Assembly: GCA_035308165.1 (NCBI GenBank)
Contig: DATGHC010000067.1
Location: 62,001 to 126,000 of the forward strand
Length of the DNA: 64,000 bases
Reading direction: 5' to 3'
DNA from: DASTCZ01 sp035308165
GTDB lineage: Bacteria; Acidobacteriota; Terriglobia; Acidiferrales; UBA7541
Shown here: piece after piece, positions 52,381 to 61,189 of the stretch
How positions within the stretch are numbered: the first letter of the stretch is position 1
Layout of the letters: every line of letters begins with the position of its first letter
Made by a program: the position numbers and the translations under genes
The notes under the pieces: model-generated
Told to the model about the DNA's origin: nothing
Databases searched by the model: none
Seen by the model: only the letters and a program-made list of their open reading frames with translations

Positions 52381-53688
52381 TTAGCCGCCAATCACTTTGT
52401 GCACCAGCGGGCGGGGCGGCGGCGCCGCATGCCCGATCCGATAGCTTGATTCCACCAGTTGCCGCGCTTCGGCCAGGCGCGCACCCGAGTTGTAATGCAA
52501 TGTGGCCAATGTCGCGCTACGCTCCACGCGATCGCCCAGCCGGCGGTGGAATTCCAGGCCGACGGCGGGATCGATGGTGTCTTCCTTTTTTTCACGGCCG
52601 CCGCCGAGAACGCCGCAGGCAACGCCCAGCCGTTCGCAGTCAATCCCAGCTACAAGACCCGCCGTTTGGCTGGTTACGTCCAATTTTGAGCGCGCCTGGG
52701 GCAGGCGTTGCGGATCGTCCACGATTCGCTCATCCCCGCCCTGCTCGCGGATGATCTCGCGGAATTTATCACGGGCGCGGCCGGATGCAATCATTTCCTC
52801 GGCCAACTTCCGCCCATCCGCCACGCTTGCGGTACGCTCGCCGAGGAAAAACATCCAAGCGGAAAGCTCAATGGACAGTTCGCGCAAATCAGCAGGTCCT
52901 TTTCCTTGAAGAGCTTCCACACATTCAGCAATTTCCATGGCGTTGCCCGCGGTGCGTCCCAGCGGCTGATCCATATCGGTGATGAGCGCCACCATTTTTT
53001 TGCCCATGCGCTTCCCCGTTTCAACCATCAGTCCGGCAAGATATTCGGCGTCTTCGATTCTCTTCATGAATGCGCCGGAGCCGGTTTTTACGTCGAGCAC
53101 CAGTGCGTCAATTCCTTCGGCGAGTTTCTTACTCATGATGGAGGCGCAAATCAGAAATGGATTGTCCACGGTGGCGGTGACGTCGCGCAACGCGTAGATC
53201 TTTTTGTCGGCGGGCGCGATTTCTTCCGTTTGGCCGATCAGGGCGCAGCCGCATTTGGCCAGAACACGGCGAAATTCGGCGAGGGAGAGATTGACGTTGA
53301 ATCCAGCGATGGACTCGAGCTTATCGAGGGTGCCGCCGGTGTGGCCGAGGCCGCGGCCGCTGATCATCGGCACTCGCAAACCACCCGCGGCCACTATGGG
53401 AGCGATGACCAGTGAAGTTTTGTCGCCCACGCCGCCGGTGGAGTGTTTGTCCACTTTGCGGCCGGGCAAATCGCTCCAGTCAAGAACTTTTCCGGAATGG
53501 AGCATGGCGTCGGTGAGCGCGGCGAGCTCGGCGGGAGTGAGTCCGCGAATCCATGCGGCCATAAGCCAGGCCGCCATTTGATAATCGGGAATAGTGTTGT
53601 GAGTGTAGCCTTCGATGAGGAATTTTATTTCTTCGGGAGTGAGCTCCCCGGCGTCGCGCTTCCGGCGAATCAGGTCAACAACGCGCAT
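52381..53688 (-). CDS. deoA: thymidine / pyrimidine-nucleoside phosphorylase
   Basis: A 435-residue protein: MRVVDLIRRKRDAGELTPEE, DWSDLPGRKVDKHSTGGVGD, the phosphate-binding region SGRGLGHTGGTLDKLESIAG, and IMSKKLAEGIDALVLDVKTG. It cleaves thymidine and possibly uridine. The ATG at 53688 is chosen since it matches the family start; a GTG at 53712 lies upstream. It is the first gene of the deoA-nupC-punA-cdd run. Confidence 0.95.
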   Translation of the reverse strand: MRVVDLIRRKRDAGELTPEEIKFLIEGYTHNTIPDYQMAAWLMAAWIRGLTPAELAALTDAMLHSGKVLDWSDLPGRKVDKHSTGGVGDKTSLVIAPIVAAGGLRVPMISGRGLGHTGGTLDKLESIAGFNVNLSLAEFRRVLAKCGCALIGQTEEIAPADKKIYALRDVTATVDNPFLICASIMSKKLAEGIDALVLDVKTGSGAFMKRIEDAEYLAGLMVETGKRMGKKMVALITDMDQPLGRTAGNAMEIAECVEALQGKGPADLRELSIELSAWMFFLGERTASVADGRKLAEEMIASGRARDKFREIIREQGGDERIVDDPQRLPQARSKLDVTSQTAGLVAGIDCERLGVACGVLGGGREKKEDTIDPAVGLEFHRRLGDRVERSATLATLHYNSGARLAEARQLVESSYRIGHAAPPPRPLVHKVIGG

Positions 53689-53758
53689 GCGCGACGAGGC
53701 TAGCACTGGCACTAAAGGGCGTCAACGCACCCCCATGCTTGGCACGGGATTTCTTAAC

Positions 53759-54478
53759 TCAAGTAAGCGAGCTCAACGTGGGTTTCAAGATCCCGTTGCC
53801 GTCATACTCGTCAAGCCTGGGGAAGGAAATCGCGGGCAGTGTCTCCAGTGCCAGAACTCTCTGCTCATAGCGGACCAACTGAGCCGCGCGCTCTTCCAGG
53901 CTGAGACGAGCAGGGGCGTGCACCAGAAACGGCTCCAGCACTGAGAAACCGGTAAAGTACAGAATCCCATGGTGGATCGGAAAGAGGATCATGGACATGG
54001 GACCATTCAATCCGTATTCGGAAAACATTGGGGCCCGGCCGCCTGTAGTGACCGAACACATCGCCCGCTTGCCGCGAAACACACCGCGATCATAGTAAAC
54101 ACCTCCGCCGTAAATCCGGCGCATGGCAAATACGCGGTCCACCCAGCCTTTGAGGATCGCCGGTAATCCGAACCACCACAGTGGGAACTGAAAAATCAGG
54201 GCATCGCACCAGAACAGTTTTTCCATTTCCGCCGCAATGTCTTGTGCAAAGCCGCCGTTCTCGGTTGCGAAAATCTCCTCCTGCTGCTGACGCAGATAAC
54301 TCGCGTCTTTGAAGGTTGTAAAATTGTGCCGGCCCGACACGGGATTAAAGCCCATACCATACAAATCGGAAACCACAACTTCATGACCGGCTCCAATCAG
54401 TGCAGTAGTTGCCGCATGGGTCATCGCGCTATTGAAGCTCGCGGGTTCGTGATGCGCGTGAACAATGAAAACTCGCAT
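53759..54478 (-). CDS. flavodoxin-fold NAD(P)H:quinone oxidoreductase-like protein
   Basis: A 239-residue NQO1/KefF-like protein with MRVFIVHAHHEPASFNSAMT, VSDLYGMGFNPVSGRHNF, FQFPLWWFGLPAILKGWVDR, GGVYYDRGVFRGKRAM and VTTGGRAPMFSEYG. It binds FAD or FMN and reduces quinones or acts as a transporter partner. The ATG at 54478 is used, since the family starts at this residue; no strong ribosome site was seen. The gene is alone. Confidence 0.92.
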   Translation of the reverse strand: MRVFIVHAHHEPASFNSAMTHAATTALIGAGHEVVVSDLYGMGFNPVSGRHNFTTFKDASYLRQQQEEIFATENGGFAQDIAAEMEKLFWCDALIFQFPLWWFGLPAILKGWVDRVFAMRRIYGGGVYYDRGVFRGKRAMCSVTTGGRAPMFSEYGLNGPMSMILFPIHHGILYFTGFSVLEPFLVHAPARLSLEERAAQLVRYEQRVLALETLPAISFPRLDEYDGNGILKPTLSSLT

Positions 54479-54725
54479 AGTCGTTTCACAAGGACGAATT
54501 GGAGCAACCGCCAAGTATCTCCATCCGACCTGTACGAAAATGGGATGCTAGCGGCTGGAACTAAGATTCAGTTGTTCTTGATTCAAAGCATGAACTTTTT
54601 GGGGCTGAGGATTCGCGCCACGGTACTGAATTCGATGCCTGGGGATTCAATATGTACACGCGTGCAAAGGATCATACGGAAACTGACGTGCTGCCAAAAT
54701 CGGCGTGGAGGTCGCAGGTGCGAGT

Positions 54726-55577
54726 TCAGTTAGAAGTTTGGGGAACCGATACCGAAGGCGGAGATTGCTGGACTTCGGCGGCAACTTTGAGGATCTCGGA
54801 GTGGATTAGAGAATTTGAGGCGACGCATTCGCGAGCACCGAGTTGATATTGCTGGCCGGCGAAATCGGTGACAGTGCCTCCCGCTTCGCGCACTAGCAAT
54901 GTACCGGCGGCGGTATCCCAAGGATTGAGGCCGAATTCCCAGAAGCCGTCGAATCGGCCAGAGGCGACGGAGGCCAGATCGAGCGCTGCAGAACCGGCGC
55001 GGCGGACTCCGTGCGAGCGCAAAGTGAAATTCCAGTAGTAATTGATATTGGGATTTTGCGCGCGCTTGTGCGCGGGAAATCCGGTGCCGAGGAGACTTGT
55101 CGCCAGTTTTTCGTTGGTGGAAACCTGGATGCGCTTGTTGTTCAAATAAGCGCCCTCACCGCGGACGGCGGTGAAGAGCTCCTGCGACACAGGTTGATAA
55201 ACGACGCCGACGAGAAGTTCTTCCTTCCCTGGCGCGCCTTCCGCCAAGCCGATGGAAACGCAAAACCAGGGAAATCCATGCGCGAAATTCGTGGTGCCGT
55301 CCAGCGGATCGATGTACCAGGTGTGCTGCGCGCCCGAGGCTTCCGCGGCGCTGGCCGAATGCCGGCCGCTTTCTTCGGCCACAATCGCATGCTTCGGAAA
55401 ATAGGTGCGCAGGCGGCTCATGATGGCCCGCTCGGAGCGGCCATCGGCCTGCGTGACAATGTCCACATCGCCCTTGTAATCAATTTTCACCGGCCGCGCG
55501 AGTTCGGTGACAAGGATTTCACCGGCTTCGCGCGCCGCTTCAACGGCAACTTCCAAGTAGGAATGCATCGCATTCAT
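54726..55577 (-). CDS. suhB: inositol monophosphatase family protein
   Basis: A 283-residue SuhB-like phosphatase. Motifs: EESGRHSASA, DPLDGTTNFAHGFPWFCVSI (metal site), GSAALDLASVASGRFDGFWE and the second metal site NPWDTAAGTLLVREAGG. It hydrolyses inositol phosphates or related sugar phosphates; SuhB also binds rRNA transcription complexes in E. coli. ATG at 55568 is an alternative start. The C-terminal ~25 residues are polar and unconserved. Confidence 0.93.
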   Translation of the reverse strand: MNAMHSYLEVAVEAAREAGEILVTELARPVKIDYKGDVDIVTQADGRSERAIMSRLRTYFPKHAIVAEESGRHSASAAEASGAQHTWYIDPLDGTTNFAHGFPWFCVSIGLAEGAPGKEELLVGVVYQPVSQELFTAVRGEGAYLNNKRIQVSTNEKLATSLLGTGFPAHKRAQNPNINYYWNFTLRSHGVRRAGSAALDLASVASGRFDGFWEFGLNPWDTAAGTLLVREAGGTVTDFAGQQYQLGARECVASNSLIHSEILKVAAEVQQSPPSVSVPQTSN

Positions 55578-55633
55578 CGTAACAGAGCGGAGGTAGCGCA
55601 GCCATTCGCGCCGCGCGAAATTCTGACCATGGG

Positions 55634-56575
55634 TTAAGGTTTTTCGTCCGGAGGAATGTACGCCTGCCGGTATCGCATTTTGAAATCGCCCTGCACATGC
55701 AAATCAATCCTGCGAAGCGCATTCCCGCTGGCCTTGACTTCGGGATAGTAGCCAATGCGGTATTGGGTGCGGAGCTCCCGGTCGATCAGCGAAAAAATTC
55801 CATCCAACTCCGACGAGCCGTTGGGAAAATACATCGCGCCGCCGGTTGTTTCGGTGATGGTCTCCAGGGCGTGTTCTCCGGCGGTGTTGCGCCCGCTTTC
55901 TGTTTTCACCGGCCGTAGCACCACAGTGTAGAGCATCGCTCCGCTGCGCACGGCTTGATTGCGCGCCGTTTCATAGGAGGCCTTACTGGTGGATTCCCCC
56001 GCGTCGGTGACCAGCACGATTACGCGCCGGCGATCCGTCTTTCGTTTGGAGAGTGTCTGAGCGCCCAGATAAATGGCATCGTACAGGGCCGTCCCTCCGC
56101 CCTTCTTAACGGCGTGGACGGCGTGCTGCAGATGCGGCACATCGGAAGAAAAATCCGCAAGCACGTGCACATCGTCGTCGAATGAAAACACCGCCAGCGA
56201 ATCTCCCGGCCGGACCACCTTCCTGATGAATTCGGATGCCGCCTGGACCTGCTGCGAGGAATCGAGCCGCGTGCTTCCGCTGGCGTCAATCATCAGCGCC
56301 AGATCGAGAGGAAGATGCGTTTCCGACTCAAATATGGCGATCTTCTGCGCGACGCCGTCATCAAAAACCTGGAAGGAATCTTTGGTCAGACCGGTGATCG
56401 GTTGGTTGTGCGAGTCCACCACGCTGGCAAGTATATTGACCAGTTCCACCGAAACGCGGATGGGTTCCTGCTGCGCGCCCGTGGGCACGGCAGAAATCCC
56501 AAGCGGAAATATGGTTAAGGGGGCAATAAGGGTGACGATTAGCAATATTTGAAAGGCTGGGGGTGTTTTTCTCAT
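55634..56575 (-). CDS. VWFA-related acidobacterial-type secreted protein
   Basis: A 313-residue protein with a signal peptide (FQILLIVTLIAPLTIFPLGI). A beta domain with VELVNILASVVDSHNQPITG follows. The von Willebrand A domain carries LMIDASGSTRLDSS (MIDAS) and VLVTDAGESTSKASYETARN. This arrangement is known in the VWFA-related protein group of Acidobacteria. It probably binds a metal and takes part in protein contacts at the cell surface. Its start directly adjoins the stop of the MoaD-MoaE gene, so the two share a transcript, though a functional link is not obvious. Confidence 0.92.
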   Translation of the reverse strand: MRKTPPAFQILLIVTLIAPLTIFPLGISAVPTGAQQEPIRVSVELVNILASVVDSHNQPITGLTKDSFQVFDDGVAQKIAIFESETHLPLDLALMIDASGSTRLDSSQQVQAASEFIRKVVRPGDSLAVFSFDDDVHVLADFSSDVPHLQHAVHAVKKGGGTALYDAIYLGAQTLSKRKTDRRRVIVLVTDAGESTSKASYETARNQAVRSGAMLYTVVLRPVKTESGRNTAGEHALETITETTGGAMYFPNGSSELDGIFSLIDRELRTQYRIGYYPEVKASGNALRRIDLHVQGDFKMRYRQAYIPPDEKP

Positions 56576-57304
56576 CTAAGAGTTGGATTCACCAGAGCGC
56601 GAAAAGGTTTTCGCGGGCATCCCCTCGCCATCCGCCCACACGGCGCCATCGCTGAAATGTTCCTGCTTCCATATGGGCACGGTGCGCTTAAAAGTGTCGA
56701 TGGCGAACCTGCAGGCGTCGAACGCCGCGGCGCGATGCGCGGAACTCACTGCAATCAAAATGCTAGTCTCCCCAATTTCAAGCCGTCCAAGGCGGTGAAG
56801 CATCAGGATTCGGTCGATCGAATGTAGTCGGTGGATTTCTCCACAAATCTCGCGCATTTTTGTCAACGCCATTTGCTCATAGGCTTCGTATACGAGGAAA
56901 AGTGTCTTCTTGCCGCGCGAATTATTTCTGACGATTCCCTCGAAGACGACTACGGCGCCGTCGGCGGGAGCCTTCACCTGTTCGGCGATGTCGGCGGTGA
57001 TGGGCGCGCGCACAATTTCGCAGACGTCCCGGGGCGCTGCCACCTCAGCGGCGGGTCCTTCGCCCCCGCTCACCGGAGGCAAGAAAGCGACCTCATCATC
57101 CGAGGCGAGCGCCGCGCTCCAATCCGTGTACTCCTGATTTACCGCGGCAGCCACCGACGGACGGAATCGCGCCAACTCCGGAAACTTGCGGCCATATCGC
57201 GAAAAAAGATCTTCCACGCGCGCGCCATCACCTAACTCGGCGGTGTCTTCCGCCAAACCCACGATTTCTTTCAACCGCCCGAAGAAGAGTACCCGCACAC
57301 GCAT
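56576..57304 (-). CDS. MoaD-MoaE fusion (molybdopterin synthase)
   Basis: A 242-residue fusion. Residues 1-81 are MoaD: MRVRVLFFGRLKEIVGLAED, ending in AFLPPVSGG. The two glycines (80-81) are the thiocarboxylate end of a free MoaD, but the chain runs straight on (EGPAAEV). Residues ~95-230 are MoaE: GAVVVFEGIVRNNSRGKKTL, LVYEAYEQMALTKMREICGE, HRLGRLEIGETSILIAVSSA and KRTVPIWKQEHFSDGAVW. Together they make molybdopterin. The MoaD end must probably be freed by cleavage after Gly81, as shown for MoaX of Mycobacterium. It precedes the VWA gene. Confidence 0.95.
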   Translation of the reverse strand: MRVRVLFFGRLKEIVGLAEDTAELGDGARVEDLFSRYGRKFPELARFRPSVAAAVNQEYTDWSAALASDDEVAFLPPVSGGEGPAAEVAAPRDVCEIVRAPITADIAEQVKAPADGAVVVFEGIVRNNSRGKKTLFLVYEAYEQMALTKMREICGEIHRLHSIDRILMLHRLGRLEIGETSILIAVSSAHRAAAFDACRFAIDTFKRTVPIWKQEHFSDGAVWADGEGMPAKTFSRSGESNS

Positions 57305-57387
57305 GGCGGCATTTTATCCTTGCGCACTGTGATTGACCAGCGACGGGGCGGAATGGGAGATGCGACTCAATGCCTCTATATGTATTT

Positions 57388-57540
57388 CTACTTTTTCTTT
57401 GACTTTGGCTTTTGAGAATCATTGACGGGAAGCGGGTGAGTTGGGCCTCCGTTTGGACCATTCCCACGAAGCACCCCGCCGCCAAAAAGCAAGACGATTA
57501 TGGCCAGAATTAGTAACCAATGAATGGGATGGATTCCCAT
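57388..57540 (-). CDS. TatA-like 50-residue membrane microprotein
   Basis: A short frame reading MGIHPIHWLLILAIIVLLFG, then GG and a Gly/Pro-rich tail ending in Lys residues (PKSKKK). The first 22 residues match the TatA/E membrane helix pattern with the FGGG turn; the usual amphipathic helix is missing. No Shine-Dalgarno is present, but a good promoter lies just upstream (57553-57582). It could be a small membrane protein unrelated to Tat, a decayed tatA, or a regulator. It stands alone between moaD-moaE and the TIGR01777 gene. Confidence 0.65.
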   Translation of the reverse strand: MGIHPIHWLLILAIIVLLFGGGVLRGNGPNGGPTHPLPVNDSQKPKSKKK

Positions 57541-57552
57541 GGCGGTCGACGG

Positions 57553-57582
57553 ATTCTAGCTCTGCGCGTTAGAACTTGGCAA
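57553..57582 (-). promoter_or_regulatory. promoter of the TatA-like microprotein
   Basis: On the minus strand TTGCCA, 18 bases, TAGAAT. The predicted start is near 57546, close to the ATG at 57540, so the message would be almost leaderless. Confidence 0.5.
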
Positions 57583-57785
57583 TTCCTCTGTGGGTAACGA
57601 AAGCCTCCTGCGGCGGCGATTCCAATCATTTTGAAAATGCTGATGGCGTCGTCACAAATTGACATCACAAATGAATTGCAAACCTAGAAAGTCGCTGCAA
57701 ACCCTTGACGCGGTTGTGCGCGCGGCATAGCCTGAATTCAACCAGCAAGGGAGATTCCGAGTAGTCGAGTGGGAGATGAAGCTTC

Positions 57786-58697
57786 ATGCGCGTCCTGATT
57801 TCAGGCACATCGGGGATGATCGGCTCGGCCGTTTCGAGATTGATCGCGGAAAATGGGCACACCGTTTCGCGACTGCTCCGACCGCAAAGCCGCGTCGAGC
57901 ATAAGGAAACCGATGTTCGTTGGGACCCCGCGGGTAATCATTTTGATGCGCGGGCGGGAGAGGGAGCGGACGCCGTGGTTCACCTGGCAGGCGCTTCCAT
58001 TGGCGAGGGGCGCTGGAATGCGAGCCGCAAGGCCTTGCTGCGCAGCAGCAGGGTGGATGCGACGCGGCAACTGGTTGCCTCGCTGGCAACTCTTTCGGCG
58101 AAGCCTAAAGTTTTTGTGTGTGCGTCGGCTATTGGATACTACGGCGATCGAGGCGATGAAAAGCTGACGGACCACAGCGGCCCGGGCAGCGATTTTTTGG
58201 CGCAGAGTTGCCGAGATTGGGAACGTGAGGCGCTTCGCGCGGGAGAGTTCGGCGCGCGCGTGGCCATCCTGCGATTCGGGATTGTGTTGAGCATACGCGG
58301 GGGCGCGCTGCCGCGGATGTTGCTGCCGATCAAAATGTTTGCGGGCGGGAGAATCGGCTCAGGCCGGCAATGGATGTCGTGGATTACGCTTGCCGATGTG
58401 ACCGGGATGATCCAGTTTGCGCTCGAAAAAAAAAGCGCCGGGGGAGCGATGAATGCGGTCTCGCCGAATCCCGTGCGTAATGCCGATTTCATCAGGGCCG
58501 CGGCGCGCGCGCTGCATCGTCCCGCCATGTTCCCCGCCCCGGCGTTTGCGCTGCGGCTCCTGCTGGGGGAAATGGCGGATGCGCTGCTGCTATCGAGCCA
58601 GCGAGTATTACCGGACAAGATGCAGTCACTTGGATACACATTTCAAGATCCGGAACTTGGCGCTGCCCTGAAGCGTGTAATCAGCGAACGGGTGTAG
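57786..58697 (+). CDS. TIGR01777 family NAD-dependent epimerase-like protein
   Basis: A 303-residue protein of the extended SDR group (YfcH/SulA-like). Motifs: RVLISGTSGMIGSAVSRLIA (Rossmann GxxGxxG), HLAGASIGEGRWNASRKALL, CASAIGYYGDRGDEKLTD (YYG), LRFGIVLSIRGGALPRMLLP and a DUF1731-type C-terminus FALRLLLGEMADALLLSSQR. The substrate is unknown. No clear ribosome site was seen before the ATG. A hairpin follows the gene. Confidence 0.92.
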   Translation: MRVLISGTSGMIGSAVSRLIAENGHTVSRLLRPQSRVEHKETDVRWDPAGNHFDARAGEGADAVVHLAGASIGEGRWNASRKALLRSSRVDATRQLVASLATLSAKPKVFVCASAIGYYGDRGDEKLTDHSGPGSDFLAQSCRDWEREALRAGEFGARVAILRFGIVLSIRGGALPRMLLPIKMFAGGRIGSGRQWMSWITLADVTGMIQFALEKKSAGGAMNAVSPNPVRNADFIRAAARALHRPAMFPAPAFALRLLLGEMADALLLSSQRVLPDKMQSLGYTFQDPELGAALKRVISERV

Positions 58698-58710
58698 AGG
58701 GTAAACAGTT

Positions 58711-58737
58711 GGGGCGCGGCTCGGAAAGCCGCGCCCC
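58711..58737. terminator. GC-rich terminator-like hairpin
   Basis: A perfect 11-bp stem GGGGCGCGGCT/AGCCGCGCCCC with a 5-base loop, 14 bases after the epimerase stop. No T run follows, so it may act with Rho or in both directions for the convergent gene. Confidence 0.6.
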
Positions 58738-58771
58738 GATCATGCGTACGGAACAATATCAATTCAGACGT

Positions 58772-59362
58772 CTATTTCACGACGGTGGCAGAAACTGATA
58801 TTTGGAGGACCCTTCCGGTAACAGGGTCCGTTGTCGAAGTAGCTTCGATGGTTTGTCCATCGTGAATCAATAGGTTGTAGGCCGAAGAGAGGTGTTGGAT
58901 AATTGGATTGCCACTACTGACCATCACCCCTTCACCCGGCAGCCCCTTGGTGCCGTCGTTGGCACTGAGGTACGACCTTTCGATAGAAAGGGCCAACCTG
59001 AACCGACCTTCACTTGCGGAATTTGCCGAGCAATCAATATTCGTCCCGATATCCATATACTGAAACTGTGAAGGCTGACCGGGCGTCACGGCACCGGTTG
59101 CGACGGGCACTCGAAGTCCGACGCGAACCTGCGAAGTACTTCTCCCACCCGAGTCGTCAGAATTGACGTAAAAAGTGTACGGCAGACTCGATATTTTTTT
59201 CGTCCCATCGAGTTCAGTAACGACCACGGTGATTTTCATGGGCGTAATCTTCTTTTGCTCAGCTGGGGGCGCCTGCTTGTCCTGCGCGCGCAATGGAGCC
59301 AGCATGCCGGCGAGTGCGATGAGTCCAACGGTTGCGAGTATGCGATTTCGAGCGAGCTTCAT
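58772..59362 (-). CDS. secreted protein, unknown function
   Basis: A 196-residue protein with a signal peptide (ILATVGLIALAGMLAPLRAQ). The mature part has many beta-like strands (MKITVVVTELDGTKKISSLP, YTFYVNSDDSG, VRVGLRVPV, FQYMDIGTNID) and resembles uncharacterised proteins found with sigma and anti-sigma pairs in Acidobacteria. It lies directly downstream of the anti-sigma gene on the same strand, 70 bases away, so it may be in the sigma regulon or operon. No catalytic motif is visible. Confidence 0.8.
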   Translation of the reverse strand: MKLARNRILATVGLIALAGMLAPLRAQDKQAPPAEQKKITPMKITVVVTELDGTKKISSLPYTFYVNSDDSGGRSTSQVRVGLRVPVATGAVTPGQPSQFQYMDIGTNIDCSANSASEGRFRLALSIERSYLSANDGTKGLPGEGVMVSSGNPIIQHLSSAYNLLIHDGQTIEATSTTDPVTGRVLQISVSATVVK

Positions 59363-59432
59363 GGTTATCCTCCGTGTTCAAGTAATCCCCCTGCCGGGCA
59401 GGGGGGACTGAATTTCCGCTTGAATAAAAGAG

Positions 59433-60146
59433 TTAGTGGTTCTCTTGCTTACCTGGATCTTGTTTGCTTTCCTCAGCGACCAGCGGCTTCACTTCAATCG
59501 GTGCGATTTTCAGCAGTGCAAATTCACCTGACTGCACGGGCTTCAGCAACGAGGCGGCATCCACACGCCCGCTCTGAAGCGCGTTGACAAGGCGCAGAAC
59601 GGCTTCGCGCTGACCCGGAGGGACGATGACCTCAGGATTCCGCGCCGGGATGTTTTTCGCCACCGTCACAGCAGAAATCTCGTTTTTTGGCCGGTGGGAA
59701 ACGGCGAGACGATGCTCGACCCTATTCGGCTGCTTGCCAGCCGGAGCGGCCAGAACCGGAACTTGTTGCGTCGAAGGTTGAATTTGACCTGGGGCGTTCA
59801 CGGATTGCACTTGAGGCGTGCGGACCTGCGCTTGCGGACGGAACGCGTACCAGAGCAGAGCGCATGCGGCGATAGCAAGGCCGGCGGTTGCCCATTGCAA
59901 CCATGGAAAGGCGCGAGCCGCGCCCTCGGCGGCAATCTGGTGGCGCACACGAGCGAGCAACACCGGTGAGGGACCCTCCGCGACGAGAGCACCAACGCCC
60001 GCGGTGATCCGCTCCTGAAGCTCGCGTTGAAGGGCGAGTTCCTTTCGGCAGTCGGCGCAATTTGCCAGATGGGACGCAAGTTTAACGTCGCCACCGGGCG
60101 CGATTGCCTCTTCGATCAGCGCTTTTTCAAATCTTTCGCAAGCCAT
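59433..60146 (-). CDS. zinc-finger anti-sigma factor
   Basis: A 237-residue protein. The N-terminal anti-sigma zinc finger has HLANCADCRKELALQREL (the HxxxCxxC pattern). One membrane helix is LQWATAGLAIAACALLWYAF. The rest is periplasmic, polar and Pro/Gln-rich, ending in a stretch with PVQSGEFALLKIAPIEVKPL. It would hold the sigma factor at the membrane until a signal arrives. Its start overlaps the sigma gene by 31 bases, which ties their expression. Confidence 0.9.
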   Translation of the reverse strand: MACERFEKALIEEAIAPGGDVKLASHLANCADCRKELALQRELQERITAGVGALVAEGPSPVLLARVRHQIAAEGAARAFPWLQWATAGLAIAACALLWYAFRPQAQVRTPQVQSVNAPGQIQPSTQQVPVLAAPAGKQPNRVEHRLAVSHRPKNEISAVTVAKNIPARNPEVIVPPGQREAVLRLVNALQSGRVDAASLLKPVQSGEFALLKIAPIEVKPLVAEESKQDPGKQENH

Positions 60147-60805
60147 TGCAATTTCTCCGCCAACTGCTTTCTAGCCAGATGTACCCGCGACTTCACGGTG
60201 CCTTCGGGCAAGTCTAGAAGGTTTGCCACTTCCCGCGTGCTGTAACCCTCGATCGCCGCGAGTACGAGCGCCTGCCGCAACTTCTCGGGCAATTCGTCCA
60301 TCGCGCGTCCCAGGTGCCCCTCGAATTCGCTCGTCGCCGCAATCTGCTCCACGCTGCGCTGCGGCGCATCCAACATTTCCGTCACTTCCGCCTGTTCGCG
60401 CTTTTCGCGGCGACGCGCGCCGCGTTGCTTGTCGAGCGCCAACCGCCAGGCGATGCGGCAGAGCCAGCCCCGGAATGCGCCCCGCTCCCGCAATTTGCTG
60501 TAGCCGCGGTAAGCGCGAAGCAAAGCTTCCTGGGCGACGTCTTCAGCATCGGCGCGGTTGCGCAATACACTCAAGGCCAGGCGAAAGGCGAGCGCGGCGC
60601 CATCGGCCAACTGCTCCTCAAATTCGCGAGCAACATCAGCCGTGCGGGTAGCCTCACTGGTATCGCTCTTGCCCTGCACTCGGCTCCCCGGTAATGTGGC
60701 TTCCAGTGCCTGCATTGCGGTCCCAGTGGCTAGACGCCGCGTCTCCACAGTTGGTTCAATGGGGGTTGGTTCAGTGGGCCAGTCGAGTCTACGTGGCGGA
60801 GACAT
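60116..60805 (-). CDS. ECF-type sigma-70 factor
   Basis: A 229-residue sigma factor. Region 2 has AFRLALSVLRNRADAEDVAQ, the RERGAFRGWLCRIAWRLALD segment and DNA-binding residues. Region 4 has LPEKLRQALVLAAIEGYSTR and EVANLLDLPEGTVKSRVHLA. The N-terminus has about 55 extra polar residues. The start is set at 60805, but ATG at 60712 is an alternative that would remove about half of the extension. The overlapping anti-sigma gene shows it is a membrane-controlled ECF system. Promoter targets are not readable here. Confidence 0.93.
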   Translation of the reverse strand: MSPPRRLDWPTEPTPIEPTVETRRLATGTAMQALEATLPGSRVQGKSDTSEATRTADVAREFEEQLADGAALAFRLALSVLRNRADAEDVAQEALLRAYRGYSKLRERGAFRGWLCRIAWRLALDKQRGARRREKREQAEVTEMLDAPQRSVEQIAATSEFEGHLGRAMDELPEKLRQALVLAAIEGYSTREVANLLDLPEGTVKSRVHLARKQLAEKLQWLAKDLKKR

Positions 60806-60823
60806 AGGGGTATTGGCTAATTA

Positions 60824-61189
60824 CTAGAGGTCGAGCTTTTCTAAGAGGGCTTCCAGGTTGGAATCATCCACAACCAGGTCTGGCCGCAACGTCGCCAAAC
60901 CCTCAACCTCGTCAAAGGCTTGAAATAGGCGCATTTTCGCGACTGCATACTCTTCCGTACCGCTCAGCTTCCGGCCCTGCCGCTTGGCCCACTTGTCCAC
61001 AGATGATTGCTTCACGAAAACACTGAGTGGAAAATTTTCATGACGGTCCACAGACACGATGTACACATAATCCGTACCCAGTGTGAGCCCGCGACGTGCC
61101 TTGCGCACTTCGACGAAGGCGTATTGGTAAACGGCGCCTGTTTCCGCCGAATGGCTTTTGATCCGGTGCGCAACTTCGGGGCGAGCCAC
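60824..61189 (-). CDS. conserved hypothetical protein
   Basis: A 121-residue soluble protein, not recognised. It has a basic, beta-strand-rich N-terminal half (QYAFVEVRKARRGLTLGTDY, VYIVSVDRHENFPLSVFVKQ) and a helical, acidic end (MRLFQAFDEVEGLATLRPDL). The first strands recall a nuclease-like or antitoxin fold, but no catalytic residues are evident. It lies 18 bases upstream of the sigma gene on the same strand, so they may be co-transcribed. Confidence 0.75.
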   Translation of the reverse strand: MARPEVAHRIKSHSAETGAVYQYAFVEVRKARRGLTLGTDYVYIVSVDRHENFPLSVFVKQSSVDKWAKRQGRKLSGTEEYAVAKMRLFQAFDEVEGLATLRPDLVVDDSNLEALLEKLDL

